In this document: one piece after another, positions 60,055 to 64,000 of the stretch
Layout: every line of letters starts with the position of its first letter
How positions within the stretch are numbered: the first letter of the stretch is position 1
Assembly: GCA_949987565.1 (NCBI GenBank)
Contig: OX465104.1
Coordinates: 7,884,805 to 7,948,804 of the forward strand
DNA length: 64,000 nucleotides
From: Luidia sarsii
Lineage: Eukaryota; Echinodermata; Asteroidea; Paxillosida; Luidiidae
Direction: 5' to 3'
Notes under the pieces: generated by a model
Databases searched by the model: none
What the model saw: only the letters and a program-made list of their open reading frames with translations
Told to the model about the DNA's origin: nothing
Translations under genes and position numbers: made by a program

Positions 60055-60175
60055 CTTACTGCCTTAGTCTGATTGGCCAATTATCATTATATGCATATTC
60101 ATGTTGCTCTATACAGTATGCCGTTGGCCAATCAGCCTGGGCGTTCACGAATATGCATAAAATCAGCAGGAACGA
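60055..60175. promoter_or_regulatory. paired CCAAT boxes with octamer-like sites
   Basis: CTGATTGGCCAATTATC and GTTGGCCAATCAGCC carry NF-Y-type CCAAT boxes in opposite directions. ATATGCATATTCATG and CGAATATGCATAAAATC flank them. The arrangement is roughly symmetric. No gene start is visible beside it, so function is speculative. Confidence 0.3.
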
Positions 60176-60779
60176 CATCCAGGAAGAATGTCAAGTTGCC
60201 GGCTGAATATACACTTAACAGCTGAACCAATGTTTGGCTATGACCGCCAAAACGGCTATACAATACCTGTACACACAGAGCGATGTCATTGTTCATCAAA
60301 TAATCATACCGTTACACAATCGATCACATGCACATACAAATAATACACGTAGCAGGCAAACACATAGGCCTACATTTATACAGATCAGCGTTTTACAGGC
60401 CATGTTTCACAATACAGTAGTCTCTTTCAAACGGTAATATTATTATAATTATTCACTATTGGAAAACTGCCTTGGAGTTTGTCATGCAGTGTCCAAATGA
60501 AGTTACTTTTTAAACACTTCCTAGCGCCTTGTAGCTTAATCTTCTTCTTTTTCAATTATCAGGTCTATTATCAAATCTGATACCTTGTAGAATAGTTTAC
60601 TGGTCCGAATCAATCTACAAATTTCTTTTTAATTTGATGACATTATGAATGTATAACTATAGTAAGAGATCTTTGTCGACGTTATCTATTAGTATATTAC
60701 TTAGTATTAGGCCTAAATATACAAACAAAAATGCAAAATAGTACTGTTTTTTTTCTCGTTTTGATTCAAGAAGGGCTTT

Positions 60780-61017
60780 TGATATACAAAAAAGTTGCAA
60801 ACTGCTTACTGACTAAAATTACCAAAATAAAAATCTCAAAATGTTGTGGGCCTGACGGTTCCATCCTAGCAGGACCTTTCCCTCTGCTTGGAAATACTGT
60901 AGATGATTATACGAAAATGTTGCAAACTGCTTACTGACTAAAATTACCACAATGCAAATCTCTAAATCTCAAAAGGTCCTGCCAGGATCGAAACGTCAGG
61001 CCCACTGAATTTTGAGA
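60780..61017. repeat. family A element with two left arms
   Basis: TTGCAAACTGCTTACTGACT occurs twice (about 60794 and 60918). CCTGACGGTTCCATCCTAGC is the left core and GGTCCTGCCAGGATCGAAAC the right core. It ends about 60 bases from the ST3Gal stop. Confidence 0.8.
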
Positions 61018-61074
61018 AGAATGGTTTTTCTTAAAGCCAATGGGCGAGATGTTCTTGTTTATTTAATTTATTTT

Positions 61075-61289
61075 TTACAAATCCCTCTTGAAGAATCTGA
61101 TGACGCCTTCGTCGTGTAACTTCCCCCAGAGGTCTCGTTCGTTGTCCACGTCATGCGACCCTGTCGACTTATTCGTGTGGCTGATGAATTGGGCGTCGTA
61201 GTAATGCAACGTGAAACGCGAGTTGTACCCGAAGCCGTAGATTGTAACCTCGTCGCAGATGTGCAGAGCTAAAATGACCACGATTGATC
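61075..61289 (-). CDS. ST3Gal-like last exon
   Basis: Acceptor CCTAAAG (reading - strand), stop TAA at 61077-61075. Encodes SIVVILALHICDEVTIYGFG, LHYYDAQFISHTNKSTGSHD and VDNERDLWGKLHDEGVIRFF. Confidence 0.9.
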
Positions 61290-63002
61290 CTTTAGGGATT
61301 AACGACAAAGGGTGGGGGAAAAAAAAGAGGAAACTGATTGAAAGGCTGCATCACACAGTCCAATAATAGACCGATTGTGCGACCACTATACGTGCCAATC
61401 TTAGATCGCGTGACTTATAGTGGGTATTTTTTCATCTCAATTGGCACAGAGCAGCGATGGCAATGTACAAAGAAGAATGTGGACAATCGGTCTGTTAGTT
61501 CAATAGGTTATTGAACCTAAGGTTGGTGATCCCATGCAGCAGAACCTTTCTGTCAGGCAGAATCAAGGCTCTGCCTCGGAGAGAGAGGTCCCGCTATATA
61601 CCAGCCATAAGTTGGTCCCCTCGACATTGTTAATCCAGTCATTTAAGTCAGTAAAACATTTTGTGTTATTTTGGTATGAAAGGGTAGGGCCTACGGTTAT
61701 GGAAAAAAGAAGCGCGAAGGGATTTGGGAACTTAATGGTCTCTAAATGAAATTTGAAGGTTTTCATGGTGAGAATAGCAGGAGTAATACGGGTTTGCGGT
61801 GACAGTGACACCATGTAGAATTCTCTCTTTTGTGAGTACATGTGTGGTTCTGAAAAGAACCTTAGGATGATCTTTGATAGTAAATCCTCACGTGCTTGTT
61901 CACTGGATCACCTCAATCAAGATTTTCTCATCATTATTATTAACATTATTTCGTCATTTTCGTGCGTAAACCACAACAAAATACATTCAGAATGGGCAGT
62001 CGGTGAGGTAGGTCGTCAGATCAGGACTATCAGTTGAGTTCGATACGTGGGGCAGGCCAAGCCTGTCACATCACAGGCCCAGAGATCGACATGGCATCGA
62101 GTCAGGATTTCACCGCATGGACTGAGATCTGAGTCTGCGATGGCTCCACCCTGTCAAACTTGCTGCAAATCGTGCTCAGTTGCATGCACCGAGGGCTTTG
62201 TGGGAAGGTAGTGGAGCTGGATGACCCGTCTTCCTTATTGTGCCCTGGGCCCACTTTCATAGAGTTGCTTATGCGTTAATATTCCCTGGTTAAAATGAGA
62301 CTGCCAACAATTTCAGTTCACTGTCTTGACGCTTGCTTGCTTTGCTTGCTTGCTTCACATGAAATACAAGTGGAACTTTGGATAGCAACCTGATTCTTCG
62401 AAGGATGGTTTTTCGTTCTTAAAGCCCTACACAACATTGGTAAGATGTTCACAGATCTGCATGAAACTTATACAGTTTTTGAAGAAGGTTATAGTAGAAA
62501 CCTCGCCCTGAAATAATTCTGCCTAAAATGTTGTATTTTGGGAGAAAAGAGTAAAAGAAATCGTTTACGTCTCACCGAAATCTAAACTATTTTTCGGAAC
62601 AGTACGGTGTTGAAATTGAATGCTGCATTTTCGCAAAACAAATGAAGCGGTTTTCACGATTTTCTCGAGACTCGGTTGGCGGATTGAGCTGAAATTTCAG
62701 CAGGTGTGCTATTTCATGCATATGTTGGATCACACAACGTATGGATGCTATTCTTTGACCCCGACCAATGTTAATGTGTGAAGGGGCTTTAAGCAAGTTT
62801 CGGTGCTCAAGCGGCTCTATGAAATTGGCCCCTGAATGGTTGTACTCTTTCAAGAAGGCTCTGTTATAATAGAGCAGGGAATGATGACTTACCTGTAGTG
62901 GGTCTCTTCTTCTTATTTAGGTACGCCTCCGACACGTAATAGATGAACCCCGGATGAATGATCTTGAGTTTACTAGGGTGAATGCCTGGCCGCTTCATAC
63001 CT
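61075..63002 (-). CDS. ST3Gal-family sialyltransferase (GT29), C-terminal two exons
   Basis: Exons 62893-63002 and 61075-61289 on the - strand join at Gly (ACA G|GA) to read KRPTTGSIVVILALHICDEV TIYGFGYN. This is the C-terminal half of sialylmotif S, PTTG...ALHICDEV.(I/L)YGFG. LHYYD is motif III, and HDVDNE fits the H-x4-E motif VS. The tail GVIRFFKRDL resembles the end of ST3Gal1/2. Upstream, KLKIIHPGFIYYVSEAYL matches KIxIYHPxFIxYV of the same family. These Golgi type II enzymes move sialic acid from CMP-sialic acid to terminal galactose. Which ST3Gal subgroup is not certain. The signal anchor and motif L would be in exons right of base 64000. AATAAA on the - strand at 61067-61072 lies just past the stop. 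Confidence 0.9.
61525..61660. repeat. family A fragment, degenerate
   Basis: GTGATCCCATGCAGCAGAACC, CTCTGCCTCGGAGAGAGAGG and CCAGTCATTTAAGTCAGTAA recall family A words; weak match. Confidence 0.4.
61740..61875. repeat. family H fragment
   Basis: GGGTTTGCGGTGACAGTGAC, CACCATGTAGAATTCTCTC and GTGGTTCTGAAAAGAACCTT match 45385-45525. Confidence 0.65.
62418..62795. repeat. family D element, complete
   Basis: Starts TTAAAGCCCTACACAACATT and ends CCAATGTTAATGTGTGAAGG GGCTTTAA. TTAA is at both ends. Internal words match 5925-6246 and 39640-39842. In the intron of the ST3Gal-like gene. Confidence 0.85.
62893..63002 (-). CDS. ST3Gal-like penultimate exon
   Basis: Acceptor TGCTTGCAG, donor GTAAGT on the - strand. 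Encodes GMKRPGIHPSKLKIIHPGFI and YYVSEAYLNKKKRPTT; the last base begins the Gly codon. Confidence 0.88.
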
Positions 63003-64000
63003 CTGCAAGCATGAACGAGCAATGAAATGGGGGTTATTGTAAAACAGACACTCTGCATTTGAGAACAGTCTCGATTGATCGAAGGGCCCGACATTTTCGT
63101 GAGCCAAATATTGCAACATTCGTGTATTAACCCAAGCACTTCAGAAATCAACGGTATTTTGTTCAGGCACAGGGTTGTGATAAAAGCGAAGGGTTCACAC
63201 ACATTGCATTGAACACAAAATAATAAATTAAACCACACAATAAAAAAAAGGTGTTCTTCATTTTCACACGGACAATATTCATAGTTAGTTTCAATTTATG
63301 CATTTTCTGGTGTTGCACGTGTTTCTGCTGTAGTGGCTATATTTTGGTTGATATTGTTTTTGTTTTTCCAGAAAACAGAATTTCCCTGATTATAATCATT
63401 TAGGCCCCTGTATAGTTATCGCGTGTTTTTCTGATTAGGCCTATGATTAAAATCAGTGAAAGTTTTCGGCGACACCCTGTCATCTTTCGGGAATGAGTGA
63501 CATGTCAGAGTGCGGCTCTCTGGTAAATACTGACCGAGAGAGGTATTTGTTTTCTCATAGAGTCCCACTAATTCTTAGAAGAGATTACTAACTTAGGGCT
63601 AGTATCACTGCAAACATTCCACACTGTAATTGCCCACTTACGATTTGAAAAGGTTTGCTTGGCGGAAGTACCAAGGCAGTGGAAGGTTTGCGGTAACACC
63701 ATGTAGGGCGGACTAGGGCCTAACATCTCTTTTGAGAACGAGAGTGGCTCTGAACTTGAGCCAAAAAAACCCCTCAATGTTTCGGGCAGTGTGCATGTAT
63801 TATACCCCGAGTGTTAACACAGTGCCCGAAACATTGAGTTACCGGCTCTTTTCAGAGCCATGCACACTCCGTCTCAACAGAGATGTCTTACATTCATGGT
63901 GTCCCCGCAAAGCCTCCACTTATTTGCCCAATTCAAACCTTTGTATTTCTGATTCAGATTTATTAGAATGTCTAATGGTATTTTTTCACAGCGAGCTAAG
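63003..64000. other. intron of ST3Gal-like gene
   Basis: No upstream sialyltransferase exon (sialylmotif L) is seen here on the - strand, so the next exon lies beyond the window. A family H foldback occupies 63678-63920. Confidence 0.5.
63678..63920. repeat. family H foldback element
   Basis: AGTGGAAGGTTTGCGGTAAC ... CCCCGCAAAGCCTCCACT are the ends. Inside, CAATGTTTCGGGCAGTGTGC and GTGCCCGAAACATTGAG mirror each other, as do GAGTGGCTCTGAA and TTTTCAGAGCCATGC. About 243 bp. The word AGGCTCTTTTCAGAGCCACA with CATGGTGTCTGTCACCGCAA at 3184-3247 is another copy. Confidence 0.8.

Larger units (their letters stand above)
58100..61074. other. intergenic between convergent GDE1 and ST3Gal genes
   Basis: No further gene is recognised. 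Family A pieces lie at 58125-58205, 58470-58525 and 60790-61017. A CCAAT/octamer-like block is at 60055-60175. The rest is AT-rich. The two flanking genes converge, so both 3' ends must lie here; AATAAA at 58619-58624 (+) is a candidate for GDE1. Confidence 0.5.

Noticed and set aside
63003..64000. Upstream sialyltransferase exon with sialylmotif L
   Set aside because: None of the - strand frames here shows the expected motif; the exon is probably right of the window.

Overview
The window is nuclear DNA of an intron-rich animal. The genes are split by long introns with GT..AG junctions, and the rest is dense in short inverted-repeat elements and microsatellites. Five protein genes are recognisable. 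A GT29 sialyltransferase of ST3Gal type and a (TACATG)-rich repeat background suggest a marine invertebrate deuterostome (echinoderm or hemichordate-like). That placement is inference, not proof.

Layout. 1-5.6 kb: no coding sequence seen, probably the first intron of Rab40. 5.7-23.2 kb (+): the last four exons of a Rab40-type GTPase with a SOCS box and a CIIS tail; the 5' exon with the P-loop is not in the window. 23.2-30.3 kb: Rab40 3' region and intergenic DNA. 30.3-40.0 kb (+): a complete ten-exon gene for a PPPDE (DESI-1-like) isopeptidase fused through an Ala/Pro-rich linker to a C-terminal PUL-type helical domain, 542 aa. 43.3-49.1 kb (+): ribosomal protein S9 with a probable 5'TOP leader exon and three coding exons, 192 aa. 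51.1-58.1 kb (+): a GDE1-like membrane glycerophosphodiester phosphodiesterase, six exons, 339 aa. 61.1-63.0 kb (-): the last two exons of an ST3Gal-family sialyltransferase, with its 5' part beyond the right edge.

The genes do not form an operon or an obvious pathway. Two could act in ubiquitin/SUMO turnover (Rab40 as a Cullin-5 substrate receptor, the PPPDE-PUL protein as a deconjugase), but they are ordinary neighbours with separate promoters.

Much of the remainder is repeats. I use these working names: family A (long arms with GGTCCTGCTAGGATCGAAAC), family B (arms AGTCCGAGTAACTTGGACCC), families C and D (ends TTAAAGGCCC and TTAAAGCCC), family E (CCTACGATGCATCG), family F (GGATCAGGCTCGGGCTCAGG), family H (GGAAGGTTTGCGG) and family J (tRNA-like B-box in both arms). 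There is also a perfect 49-bp-armed hairpin with a 9-bp target duplication beside the RPS9 promoter, a minisatellite that grew inside a family A element, a 101-bp tandem array in an RPS9 intron, and many arrays of the self-complementary hexamer ACATGT, concentrated in the left 19 kb and near GDE1. Coordinates of exons were read from the sequence by eye; repeat boundaries are approximate to a few bases.
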